A DNA stretch of 64,000 nt from Burkholderiales bacterium (GTDB lineage: Bacteria > Pseudomonadota > Gammaproteobacteria > Burkholderiales > Burkholderiaceae_C): positions 43,000 to 106,999 of the forward strand of contig JAECRO010000004.1 of assembly GCA_016000195.1 (NCBI GenBank), given 5' to 3'. This document shows, piece after piece, positions 36,723 through 45,305 of the stretch. The position numbers and the translations under genes are program-made. Within the stretch, counting starts at the first letter, position 1, and every line of letters starts with the position of its first letter. A model generated the notes under the pieces. That model saw only the letters and a list, made by a program, of their open reading frames with translations. It was not told the DNA's origin and searched no databases.

Positions 36723-38279
36723 ATGAAGAGATGCCGTGGCGAGAATATTGCAATTAAAGTTCGGAATATGACATTCTCACGAGATACCGATAAACATCAA
36801 CACAAGCGCAAGTCGAACAACCGGCATGAATTTAGCCGGGGCACGCGCAAGGACCTCGCGGCCGCAGCAGGCCACAAGTGTGCGATTCGTGGGTGTCTGA
36901 CGCCGTCAACGTGCATCGCAACAAAGAGAGACGGCACAGTAGGAAGCGCCAATTTTGGAAGAGCCTCACATATTTATGCTGCTGCGCCTAACGGGCCGCG
37001 ACCTGCTCCCCAAAGTATGACGCCCGAACAGATCATGCATCATTCGAATGGTATCTGGACGTGCAGCGGGTGCGGCGACATTGTCGACAGACTGGAATGT
37101 GAGTATTCGCCGGCCCAACTGGCTGAAATGAAAAGTGTGCGTGAAACCGCCGAGCGGATGGCGGCCAGCGACCCGCAAATAAGGGGCATTTCATGCTATA
37201 TCTCCCCATTCGAATTCGACGAAGTGTTCTGGGAGAATCTCCCGAACTTTGAGGATGACAAAATCCGCCCAGCCTTGCTGGATATTGCAGCAAGGAAGCT
37301 CCAACGCCTGTACGAGCGCTCGAACCGGGACATGTCGGTCCCGGACCATCTGCCACTCAAGCCGCTGGCCAGCGCGATTAAAACAATCATCAAAGGTGAC
37401 GGGGATGACCCGGCCGCCTTTCTGAACAGGGCTGCGGCACACCCATACCCTCATAGCCGTCCAGCCGGGGTCAACCACACTGCGGCACTGCGTAAAGCAG
37501 CAGAAATCGTGGGCTCGTGGGCCGCGTGCATTCCTAGCCACTTTTGGAGCGGGACCGGCTGGCACATTCATCATGTGAATGTACTAATCGCGGCATGCCA
37601 TCCGCAGACCAGAGTTGTGTGCGAATCGCCCATCCGGGTGGTTGGCACTGGATGCGGGCGACATGATCACACCGCCGACCGAGGCGAAATCCTGCATTTG
37701 AAGGTGATGGGAACTGGTAGTCTCGTCAACAACCTTAACTGGCAGCTTGGCATAGCTTTTGTCAAGGGAAAGATGCTTACAACGAGCACGTTGCGCCTGG
37801 CAGGCAGGCTTTGGCCCCGCGACTTCCACAGCGCGCAATGGGAAGAGGAGTTCGACTCCTATGAGCAAGTCGTACGGAAGTTGGCGGAAGGCTGGCAGCC
37901 CATCGGCTTTGTCGATATGAACTCTGGCCAATCCGCACTCAATGATCGCATGCATCCGGAAGCATTCGAGATCGAACTGCAAATCACCCCGTCCGAACTC
38001 GAAGAATGCCTTTACCGATGCAGCAAGATTAGGCGCGCGCGCGCGCTACAAAGACAGTGGGGATGGTCGTTTGAATTCACTGACGCCTATTTCAAGCGCG
38101 AGCTGGATCTCACAATGATTCAGGCCGCTTCAGACGAACTGCGTACGCGGTTGGGACCACCGCCTTACTGGCACCGAGGAGAGTCGCCGCCCCTGGTAAG
38201 GGTGGGTGAGCGTAATATCAAGTTTTTGGCAAGGAACGGTGTTATCGCTTTCTACAGCGAATGGGCTCAGCAGTTCTAA
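36723..38279 (+). CDS. HNH-endonuclease-like protein
   Basis: 518 residues (503 if ATG 36768 is used; neither start has a strong ribosome site). The N-terminal domain has the familiar HNH pattern of predicted defence nucleases: LAAAAGHKCAIRGC, then ASHIYAAAPNGPR with the key His, then NGIWTCSGCGDIVDRLE, where the usual second His region is replaced by CSGCGD. The remaining 380 residues are unrecognised and rich in His/Cys/Trp (HFWSGTGWHIHHVNVL, GTGCGRHDH). A nuclease plus sensing domain is the natural reading. It is transcribed away from the HEPN-like gene. Confidence 0.6.
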   Translation: MKRCRGENIAIKVRNMTFSRDTDKHQHKRKSNNRHEFSRGTRKDLAAAAGHKCAIRGCLTPSTCIATKRDGTVGSANFGRASHIYAAAPNGPRPAPQSMTPEQIMHHSNGIWTCSGCGDIVDRLECEYSPAQLAEMKSVRETAERMAASDPQIRGISCYISPFEFDEVFWENLPNFEDDKIRPALLDIAARKLQRLYERSNRDMSVPDHLPLKPLASAIKTIIKGDGDDPAAFLNRAAAHPYPHSRPAGVNHTAALRKAAEIVGSWAACIPSHFWSGTGWHIHHVNVLIAACHPQTRVVCESPIRVVGTGCGRHDHTADRGEILHLKVMGTGSLVNNLNWQLGIAFVKGKMLTTSTLRLAGRLWPRDFHSAQWEEEFDSYEQVVRKLAEGWQPIGFVDMNSGQSALNDRMHPEAFEIELQITPSELEECLYRCSKIRRARALQRQWGWSFEFTDAYFKRELDLTMIQAASDELRTRLGPPPYWHRGESPPLVRVGERNIKFLARNGVIAFYSEWAQQF

Positions 38280-38397
38280 CTGACCGTTTTTAGCGGCTCA
38301 ACAGGCTGTTCGGGGCCACGACGCGAACGGCTGCTAGTGGCCGTATTCTGCCTGAGCTTTGCGCCCAAAGCAGTCTTGCGGGCGGGCCGTCATAGAT

Positions 38398-38458
38398 GTC
38401 CGCTTTGCAGCGGAAGCAGCTGTAAACTTCAACTCCACCACAGGCTGGAGTCGGCCAG
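38398..38458. repeat. Dispersed intergenic repeat, copy 1
   Basis: About 61 bp sharing roughly 50 identical bases with 41573-41634; the core is GCGGAAGCAGCYGTAAACTT followed by CACCACAGGCTGGAGTCGGCC. Lies in a non-coding stretch between the HNH gene and the next ORF. Neighbouring bases (38356-38372) contain a degenerate CTTTGCGCCCAAAG palindrome. Confidence 0.6.
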
Positions 38459-38692
38459 TAGCGGTCCTTGATCAATGACAGCTTTTGGACGGCACGCTTG
38501 ACATCTCACTTTCAGCAGAATTAGACATTTTTCGAACTCACCTTTGAGGGAGGTCCAAGTCTCTGGCGGACACCAACTAAGCCTCAGGTTTGAGGCTCAG
38601 AGTGTTTACGTATCCCGGCTTGATTCAAACCGTAGCCGCCGAATACTCAGAGGACACACCGAATTTAACCAAAATTTGGAATTGCCAAAGAC

Positions 38693-39352
38693 CTAACGAT
38701 CTTCGCCTCGAACGGTCCTGAAGGAATAGTTGTTCGGATTTAGCTGGTTGGAGCGGTTGTTTACCGAGTGGTCATAGGCGGCATTGTTGGGATTGAGGCT
38801 GTTGCTGCGATCAGCATTGCTCTGCAGTAGCAAATGCTCGTTCAGATAGAAGCCATGTGAGCCCAGCCCCAGATTGATGCGTACATTCACGATATCGATG
38901 CCGCGATATGGCCTCGACGTTATGAAGAGATAGTTCCAGAAGTCATGCTTGTCGCCAATGTCGATGCCTACGTTGGCATGCTTGGCCGTCACAAAGGGAT
39001 CGAGTGCACATAGACAGCGGGCATCTGGATGAGAGTGATGGCAGGGATAGCGTAAAAAAATCGGCTCCACTCCACCCAGCGCATTACAAAGCTCCTCCAC
39101 CGTTTCACACTTGCGCATTCTGGGACTGCCGTCCACATCAACCCAATATAGACGCGAATTGTGTTGGGCAGGCCATAGGATAGGTAAGTGGTTGCTGGCC
39201 CGCACTGTTACCTGCTTCCAGCTGGCGTAGCCAGCTTCTTGGGCGATAGCCTCGAGCGATTGGTTCAGGGACTGGCCTGTGCTATCACGGCGCTGCTTGG
39301 CCAGCCGCTTGAGTTTTTCCAAGGCTGTGGCACTGATGGTCTGGATCTGCAT
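38693..39352 (-). CDS. Hypothetical protein with C-terminal NPNN repeats
   Basis: 219 residues. A good ribosome site (GGAG, 6 bp spacing) precedes the ATG. The N-terminus (LEKLKRLAKQRRDSTGQSL, EAIAQEAGYASWKQVT) resembles the short N-terminal segment seen in several plasmid and island proteins. The C-terminus has a twice-repeated polar motif, NSLNPNNAAYDHS and NQLNPNNYSF, similar to N-rich NxLNPNN tails of other bacterial hypotheticals. Function unknown. Confidence 0.55.
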   Translation of the reverse strand: MQIQTISATALEKLKRLAKQRRDSTGQSLNQSLEAIAQEAGYASWKQVTVRASNHLPILWPAQHNSRLYWVDVDGSPRMRKCETVEELCNALGGVEPIFLRYPCHHSHPDARCLCALDPFVTAKHANVGIDIGDKHDFWNYLFITSRPYRGIDIVNVRINLGLGSHGFYLNEHLLLQSNADRSNSLNPNNAAYDHSVNNRSNQLNPNNYSFRTVRGEDR

Positions 39353-39713
39353 ACGAACTCCAAAAGTTAGCGCGAAAAAGCAGTGCCCAATGCCGCAACC
39401 CGCATAACCAAGGGGTTTTCAAAGCCAAACCAAAAAAGAAGTGTCGTTCCGGCGAACCAGATAAGCCAAGTTGGGCAGCACGCATCGACTTGTGCGGTGG
39501 TCGAGAATCATAGCGGAAAAACGCCCACCGCGGCAGTAATGCACATGAATGGTGATAAACCACAGCCAACCGTAACCCGTGCCTTCGAGCCATCCTTGAA
39601 TCGACTGACATTGTCAGCCGAATGTCCGCTTATCGAGTGTCAAACTAGCCTGTTGGAAATCCGCTCAGGGTCGAAACTAGCCGGTGCTTAACGACGCATG
39701 AAGGACCGCATTC
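39353..39713. other. Intergenic region without recognised features
   Basis: About 360 bp between the NPNN-repeat gene and the repeat carrying the IS1182 element. Short open frames occur but none has a ribosome site or family resemblance. Confidence 0.4.
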
Positions 39714-39774
39714 AGTCTGCTGCTGACTAAACTAGGTCAAATTTTTTCGATGAAATAGTGTTCGTCAAACGGTC
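39714..39774. repeat. Direct repeat copy 1, interrupted by IS1182
   Basis: CAGTCTGCTGCTGACTAAAC through TCGTCAAACGGTC, 61 bp, nearly identical to 43147-43207. The downstream part of the repeat (GTTTA...GAC) is found on the far side of the IS at 41551, so the insertion split this copy. Confidence 0.85.
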
Positions 39775-41546
39775 GGATACTGTTGGCGAATTCGACCAAG
39801 GGCTGGGAACTACAACGAATGGGCGGGCTCTTTGCGCAATACTGCTGCTGAGGAGGTTCCGCCATGTCGCTCAAGCCCACTCCCATTGAACCTGTTCCCG
39901 AACAGACGGCCCGAATTGCCCGGGCCGCGTTCCCCAAGGGCAATTCCTATCTCACACCGCGTGACGAGCTGGGCACGCTGTACCGCGATGAGGACTTTGC
40001 CGGGCTTTTTTCAAGGCGCGGTCAGCCCGCTCTGCCGCCCTGGCGCCTGGCGCTCGTCACCATTTTGCAGTTTCACGAGAACCTGTCTGACCGACAGGCG
40101 GCCCAGGCGGTGCGCGCCCGCATCGACTGGAAGTATTTGTTGGGCCTGGAGCTGACAGATCCCGGATTCAACTACTCCGTTCTCTGCGAATTTCGTGCGC
40201 GCCTGATTGCGGGCAGCGCCGAGATGCAGTTGCTGGAAACGATGCTCGGGCAGTGCCGCACCCAGGGCTTGCTCAAACCCGGCGCACGCCAGCGGACCGA
40301 TTCAACGCATGTGCTTGCTTCGACACGCACGCTGCGCATGCTCGAATTGATTAGCGAGACGCTGCGCGCAGCGCTCAATGAGATTGCCACTGTGGAGCCG
40401 CAATGGCTCAAAAGCGTGGCGCCGCCGGTGTGGCACGAGCGCTATGACAAGCGCGTGGAGGACACGCGCCTGCCGCGCGGCGACAAGGAGCGCGAGCAGT
40501 ACGCCAGGATGGTCGGCGAGGACGGGTTCATGCTGCTGGCGTTGCTCGAGGCGCCCATGGCGCCGCTCGCGCTGGGCAGGCTGCCAAAAGTCGCAGCGCT
40601 GCGCACCGCCTGGTCGCGGCATTTCGAGCGCAAGGCTTCGCCTCCCGATGGGCCGCCCAGCGTGCGATTGAAGACCAGCCGCGAAGCGGCACAGGCGCAA
40701 GAGAAAATCGAATCGCCGTATGACACCGAGGCACGCTACCGCAGCAAAAGCGCCATGCACTGGACGGGCTTCATGGTGCACCTGAGCGAAACCTGTGAAG
40801 ATGACAGCGCGCACCTGATCACGCATGTGCATACCACTGCGGCCGATGTGCATGAAGCGACATGCACGCAGGACATTCACGAGGCCCTGCGCGAAAAGGA
40901 CTTGGTGCCGACAGCACACTTTGTCGATGCCGCTTATGTCTCGGCCGAACTGCTCGTGGGCAGCCGGGCCGATTTCGGCATCGACCTGGTCGGCCCGCCG
41001 CGCGCCAATCCCACCTGGCAGACCCAGGTCAAGGGTGCCTACACAAAGGAGCAATTCACGATCGACTGGGCGCAGCGCGTGGTTCGCTGCCCTCAGGGCG
41101 TGGCATCGGCCGCGTGGTACGACTGCCTCGATGAGGAGGGCAAGCCGTACCACCGGGTCCGCTTTCCAAAGCCCGCTTGCAGCACTTGTCACGCCCGGGC
41201 GCTGTGCACCCAAGCCAGACAGGCGCCGCGCCAACTCTCACTGCATCCGCAGGCGCAGCATGAAGCGCTGTCCGCGGCGCGGCAACGCCTGGGCAGCGAG
41301 GAAGGGTGGAAGTTGTACGCGCGCCGCGCCGGCATCGAGGGCACCTTGTCGCAGGCCGTGCGCGCATTCGGATTGCGCCGCACGCGTTACCGGGGATTGG
41401 CCAAAACGAGCCTGCAGCATGTGGCGACGGCTGTCGCCATGAATGTCGAGCGGGTCATAGCGTGGCTGACCGGCCAGCCTCGGGAGAAAACACGAACATC
41501 GCGTTTCGCTCGGCTGGCGACGTGATCGAATTCGCCAACAGTATCC
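39775..41546 (+). mobile_element. IS1182-family insertion sequence, complete
   Basis: 1,772 bp with 21-bp inverted ends GGATACTGTTGGCGAATTCGA, flanked by a 4-bp duplication GGTC (39771-39774 and 41547-41550). One intact transposase gene. The target is a palindrome of the form GTCAAACGGTCGTTTaGTTGAC, preserved empty at 43195-43218. Confidence 0.9.
39864..41525 (+). CDS. IS1182-family transposase
   Basis: 553 residues, full length. N-terminal domain typical of the family (YLTPRDELGTLYRDEDFAGL, LPPWRLALVTILQFHENLSD, ARIDWKYLLGLELTDPGF). DDE region: the first Asp in RQRTDSTHVLAS, the second in THFVDAAYVSAELL-like context (TAHFVDAAYVSAELLVGSR), and a C-terminal RRAGIEGTLSQAVRAFGLRR carrying the Glu. 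No stop or frameshift, and its ends and target duplication are intact, so it may be active. Confidence 0.92.
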   Translation: MSLKPTPIEPVPEQTARIARAAFPKGNSYLTPRDELGTLYRDEDFAGLFSRRGQPALPPWRLALVTILQFHENLSDRQAAQAVRARIDWKYLLGLELTDPGFNYSVLCEFRARLIAGSAEMQLLETMLGQCRTQGLLKPGARQRTDSTHVLASTRTLRMLELISETLRAALNEIATVEPQWLKSVAPPVWHERYDKRVEDTRLPRGDKEREQYARMVGEDGFMLLALLEAPMAPLALGRLPKVAALRTAWSRHFERKASPPDGPPSVRLKTSREAAQAQEKIESPYDTEARYRSKSAMHWTGFMVHLSETCEDDSAHLITHVHTTAADVHEATCTQDIHEALREKDLVPTAHFVDAAYVSAELLVGSRADFGIDLVGPPRANPTWQTQVKGAYTKEQFTIDWAQRVVRCPQGVASAAWYDCLDEEGKPYHRVRFPKPACSTCHARALCTQARQAPRQLSLHPQAQHEALSAARQRLGSEEGWKLYARRAGIEGTLSQAVRAFGLRRTRYRGLAKTSLQHVATAVAMNVERVIAWLTGQPREKTRTSRFARLAT

Positions 41547-41572
41547 GGTCGTTTATTGGACAGAAATCTAAA

Positions 41573-41634
41573 GTCCGCAACGCAGCGGAAGCAGCCGTAA
41601 ACTTCAACTTCACCACAGGCTGGAGTCGGCCAGA
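41573..41634. repeat. Dispersed intergenic repeat, copy 2
   Basis: Matches 38398-38458 over about 60 bp with few mismatches. It lies 26 bp beyond the right end of IS1182 in non-coding sequence. Confidence 0.6.
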
Positions 41635-41685
41635 ACCGGCTGTTCCCGTACACGCAAGAATTCCGGTCGAAAAGAGTGTCTACAC

Positions 41686-41982
41686 ATGCACATTGAAGTC
41701 ACCGAAACCCCTAACGCTGCAGACGAAGAATTCATCGCCGTCCAAGTGCGGGCCCACAGTCGAGCACACACAGAAAGTGCATTCAGAACCCTCTGCATTC
41801 GCAGCCGCATGCTGCAGCCATCGTCAAGATGTGTTCGCCCCGTGCTTATCCTGGGCCGGGCTGTAACGAGGCAGTCCGGGCGGTCCAAAGCCATTTACTG
41901 CAACGACGGCTCAGCAACGATGTGCAAGCTGTTATTTTCGGGAGTTATCGAAGAGCCTCCCGCTCGTCAACTCCTGCAGTAA
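41686..41982 (+). pseudogene. Possible truncated GNAT acetyltransferase start
   Basis: 98 residues. Only the first 30 (MHIEVTETPNAADEEFIAVQ and following) look like the beginning of a GNAT N-acetyltransferase; the rest has the composition of frame-shadow. If so, the gene has lost its catalytic part. Weak call. Confidence 0.2.
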
Positions 41983-42104
41983 GTTGACGACCCTTCTGCC
42001 AAAGGTGTTCGGGCTGCAGGGCGTGTGGCGCTGCATCAGGGTTGTTGGCACACCTCTGGGTGTCCCTTGGGTCCTGTTCAAGTTAGCCAATCTACTAGAT
42101 CCCC

Positions 42105-42737
42105 TCAAGGACAAGCACCTTCGCTAACGTCAATGAAGAACTTGTAATTGTGACCATTTTGCGCGTTGGTATCACGCGCCCATTTGCCACATGCATCCAT
42201 CGCTTGCTGAAAGGAAGAATACGCTCCAGTCCTGCGCGCTAATATTTTTCCGGCTTCGTCCTTTAGCATCAAGCAGTAGGTGACCAAGCGTGGTTTGGTT
42301 GACCATCCCCAGATTTCAGACGTATCCGGCTGCTTTTCAGGAAATACGTAGAAGCCAATTCCCTCCTCGGCATACCGGCCCAACCCCTCGCCACCCTTCT
42401 GGCGGCTGAAGTAGTGGTCGCCTTCTTCGGCATCATAGAACCGGAATGCGGGCACGGCACCAGGACTGTTGGCCTGCAAAACGTGGCATTCAAGTCGCTC
42501 GTAAACGTAGCCCAACGTTGAAGCGGCTTCACCGGCAGAGTCAACAGTGTAGAAGTGCAAATTGCTTACAGGGTGTCGCCATCGGTGCAGCGGCTGGGTG
42601 CCGGACACCGCCGTTAAGCTGGCATAACCAAGAATTCCCACCCTAAACCAGCCATACGTGTCGTACTGACCGGCCCTACCGGAAGTGGGCTCATTTATGT
42701 CAGTGGTGTAGAGATGCATCTGACTCTCGGACGCCAT
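42105..42737 (-). CDS. DUF5648-like repeat protein
   Basis: 210 residues; ATG 42737 (MASESQMHLYTT) has an excellent ribosome site GAGGAGAAG. It contains two or three copies of the DUF5648-type pattern (PLHRWRHPVSNLHFYTVDS, VPAFRFYDAEEGDHYFS, QMHLYTTDIN), a small beta-trefoil/propeller-like repeat common in secreted or surface proteins. No signal peptide is visible at the chosen start. The C-terminal 60 residues (CLMLKDEAGKILARRTGAYS, HNYKFFIDVSEG) are not recognised. Confidence 0.65.
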   Translation of the reverse strand: MASESQMHLYTTDINEPTSGRAGQYDTYGWFRVGILGYASLTAVSGTQPLHRWRHPVSNLHFYTVDSAGEAASTLGYVYERLECHVLQANSPGAVPAFRFYDAEEGDHYFSRQKGGEGLGRYAEEGIGFYVFPEKQPDTSEIWGWSTKPRLVTYCLMLKDEAGKILARRTGAYSSFQQAMDACGKWARDTNAQNGHNYKFFIDVSEGACP

Positions 42738-42820
42738 ACTTCTCCTCGAGGTTGGTCTTAAATACCGAATATGACAGAGTAGCTGGCAATTCACAAGGGG
42801 TCTTCCACTGAGAACACCTA

Positions 42821-43192
42821 ATGGACCCAACTGTGACCTGTCTCTTAGCAATCGATTTTGGCAACAAACGCTACTTTCACGACGAGTTCCTCGCCAAGTC
42901 AGACGAGCAGGCCAATAAGTACGGGAAGGTGCACTGAGTGGCGAGTAGCCTTAACGACATCCCTAAAGAAATCAAGAATCAGGTCTACCTGAAAGCGCTT
43001 AAATGGCCATCGATGCACACCCGCTCGCCACATCCTTTAGTAGTGACCTATATTAGCTGCAAAGCGGGCGTAGAGCTAAGGGCTAGGCGAAGGTCGGCTT
43101 GGGGCCCAAAGCGGTCTCACAAGTGCTCGACTCGAATGCCTGCTATCAGTCTGCTGCTGACTAAACTAGGTCAAATGTTTTCGATGAAATAG
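42821..43192 (+). other. Two abutting short open frames of uncertain reality
   Basis: 42821-42937 (38 residues, MDPTVTCLLAIDFGNKRYFH) ends in TGA immediately followed by a GTG-started frame, 42938-43192 (84 residues, ASSLNDIPKEIKNQVYLKAL). The second runs into the 43147 repeat, so its natural end is lost. They may be parts of one decayed gene. No family recognised. Confidence 0.25.
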
Positions 43193-43218
43193 TGTTCGTC
43201 AAACGGTCGTTTAGTTGA
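43147..43218. repeat. Direct repeat copy 2, uninterrupted, with palindrome
   Basis: Same sequence as 39714-39774, but continuing uninterrupted into the palindrome GTCAAACGGTCGTTTAGTTGAC (43195-43218 region) that is the IS1182 target in the other copy. It directly precedes the serine recombinase regulatory region. Confidence 0.8.
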
Positions 43219-43274
43219 CACTTCAAAAAACCGGGTTTCAACTCGGTTTTTTTGGCTATAAAGTGTCAATAAAC
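43209..43274. promoter_or_regulatory. Nested inverted repeats upstream of the recombinase
   Basis: Outer arms GTTTAGTTGACACTT (43209-43223) and AAGTGTCAATAAAC (43261-43274). Inside them is a hairpin AAAAAACCG (43225-43233) / CGGTTTTTTT (43244-43253), which would work as a terminator on either strand. It lies 30 bp before the recombinase start, as expected for a resolution or crossover site, but I cannot confirm that. Confidence 0.55.
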
Positions 43275-43303
43275 TGATCTATAAAACATTGATTGGAAAA
43301 GGT

Positions 43304-43882
43304 ATGAGTAAACGGATTGGTTACGCCCGAGTTTCTACTGATGACCAGAATCTGGACCTGCAGCGCGATGCGCTGATCAGTTCAGGGTGTGCCACGATTT
43401 ATGAAGAGACCGCTTCGGGAAAGTCATCGGTGCGCGTGGAGCTGGAGCACTGCCGCAAGGCATTGCGTTCCGGAGACACCTTGGTGGTTTGGCGACTGGA
43501 CCGGCTAGGGCGCTCGCTGTCAGATCTGGTGAAGATCATCAGGGACCTAGAGCACCAAAGCATTACCTTCGAGAGTCTGAGCGAAAAGATCGACACGGGC
43601 AGCGCCTCGGGCAAATTGCAGTTCCATGTTTTTGCTGCCCTAGCCGAATTCGAGCGCAACCTGATTCGTGAACGTACATTGGCGGGCCTGACGGCTGCCC
43701 GAGCCCGAGGTCGGGTGGGTGGGCGCAAGCGCAAGCTTAATGAGAAGCAAATTCGGGAGATTAAGACACTGCTAAGTGACCCGGCGGCGCAGGTGAAGGA
43801 CATCGCCGAGCGTTACGGCGTGTCGCGCACCACGCTTTACAAGCGGGTGGGTGTAGTGCAGCCGTTGAAGTACGTAGCTTGA
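43304..43882 (+). CDS. Serine recombinase (resolvase/invertase, TnpR/Hin type)
   Basis: 192 residues, full length for small serine recombinases. ATG 43304 (MSKRIGYARVSTDDQNLDLQ) follows GGAAAAGGT; the catalytic nucleophile is Ser11. Further conserved residues: LVVWRLDRLGRSLSDL, FHVFAALAEFERNLIRERT and a C-terminal helix-turn-helix, VKDIAERYGVSRTTLYKR. Likely the resolvase of a Tn3-like element or an invertase; no Tn3 transposase is present. Immediately followed by a truncated IS630. Confidence 0.88.
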   Translation: MSKRIGYARVSTDDQNLDLQRDALISSGCATIYEETASGKSSVRVELEHCRKALRSGDTLVVWRLDRLGRSLSDLVKIIRDLEHQSITFESLSEKIDTGSASGKLQFHVFAALAEFERNLIRERTLAGLTAARARGRVGGRKRKLNEKQIREIKTLLSDPAAQVKDIAERYGVSRTTLYKRVGVVQPLKYVA

Positions 43883-44668
43883 AGCGGGGGTGCGGCTGCT
43901 GGCCGACTGGCTGGTCGAGCTGGAATACATCGACAGCGTGTCGCACGAGACGGTGCGCCGGACGCTGAAAAAAACGAACTCAAGCCCTGGAGGAAGGTCG
44001 GCTGGGTGATCGCGCCGCAAGCGAGCGCTGCCTTCATGGCTGCCATGGAAAAGGTGCTCGACATCTACAGCCGGCCCTACGAGGCAAAGTACCCGGTGGT
44101 GTGCATGGACGAGACGCCCCGCCAACTCATTCGCGAGACCCGCGAGCCCATTGCCGCGGCGCCCGGGCGGCCTGCGCGCCATGACTACGAATACGAACGC
44201 TGTGGCGTGTGCAACGTCTTTCTGACCAGCGAGCCGCTGGCCGGGCGGCGCCTGACCAAAGTTACTGAGCGCAGAACCAAACTGGACTGGGCGGTGTTCG
44301 TGGAGGACATCGCTGAGCGCTACCCCGACGCGGAGCGCATCACGCTGGTCATGGACAACCTGAACACGCACACCCCGAGCTCGCTGTACGAGGCGTTTAC
44401 CCCGGAAAAGGCCAAGGCGCTGTGGGACCGGTTCGAGTTCGTCTACACGCCGAAACACGGCAGCTGGCTCAATATGGCCGAGATCGAGATCAACATCATG
44501 GTGGCTCAGTGCCTGAGCCGGCGCATCGACAGCATCGAGACCGTGCGCAGCGAAGTGGTTGCCTGGCAGGCCCGCCGCGACAACCTTCAAGCCAAGGTCA
44601 ACTGGCAGTTCACGACCAAGGATGCCCGCGTCAAGCTCAAACGGCTTTACCCGACAACTACTTCGTGA
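43883..44668 (+). pseudogene. IS630-family transposase, N-terminally truncated, with A7 frameshift site
   Basis: The first frame reads LLADWLVELEYIDSVSHETV and RRTLKK, reaching a run of seven A (43968-43974). A -1 shift there continues as NELKPWRKVGWVIAP into 220 residues of DDE_3 domain: VVCMDETPRQLI (first Asp-Glu), LVMDNLNTH (second Asp) and TPKHGSWLNMAEIE (Glu). The A7 run is the programmed frameshift signal used by several IS630 elements. The N-terminal helix-turn-helix is missing, so the element is broken just after the recombinase gene. Confidence 0.7.
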
Positions 44669-45087
44669 CGCGACACTACGGTGCGGTGGATGTTTGCACT
44701 GGCGAGCCGGGCAGCTTGATACTGCCCCACGTCAACACCGGATGCATGCAGCTGTTCTTGAATGAAGTTTCGGCGCGTCACCCCGATGACTGCATCGTGA
44801 TGGTGATCGATGGTGCCGGCTGGCATCGCAGTGATGCGCTCCAGGCGCCGGGCAATATCCATCTGCTCAGACTGCCACCCTACGCGCTTGAGCTCAATCC
44901 TATGGAGCATGTCTGGGATGAGTTGCGCGAGAAGTTTTTTCATAACAGCGCATTTCACAGCTTGGATGCCTTGGAGGACCAAATGGCGCTGGCGCTCAAC
45001 ACACTCGAAACAGACTCCGGCAGGGTCAGCTCCATCGTCTCATGGCCATGGATTACTGCCGCGCTTATTATTTCATTTATGAATTAA
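44653..45087 (+). pseudogene. Second IS630-family transposase fragment (C-terminal half)
   Basis: About 140 residues: NYFVTRHYGAVDVCTGEPGS, DCIVMVIDGAGWHRS (catalytic Asp) and LPPYALELNPMEHVWDELRE (catalytic Glu). It belongs to a different IS630 subgroup from the one upstream, and begins within a few bases of that gene's end. Two unlike relics are thus fused at about 44,650. Confidence 0.75.
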
Positions 45088-45142
45088 AAATGGAATCACA
45101 GGTTTTTCAGTCAACAGACGGCTGAACTGGAAAAAACGATTG

Positions 45143-45295
45143 TCAAAAGCATTCAGAAATCATATGGATGCTTTTTCGGCCCTGTGCTTTTTTCAAATGC
45201 AATTGCCCTGGGTAGCCAGCAAAGCCGCGCTTGGGCGCGATGTCTTTTATCGACTCCGCTACGCCCACAGGAATGAGCAGCGTGATCGAGGTCAT
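45143..45295 (-). other. Short open frame, possible gene remnant
   Basis: 50 residues beginning MTSITLLIPVGVAESIKDIA. It lies at the end of the phosphoesterase operon, cut off by the IS630 debris. No family recognised; may be the start of a lost gene. Confidence 0.25.
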
Positions 45296-45305
45296 GGGCC
45301 GGTCC

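Noticed and set aside
39383..39691. 102-codon plus-strand frame
   Set aside because: No ribosome site, no family resemblance, and low-complexity composition.
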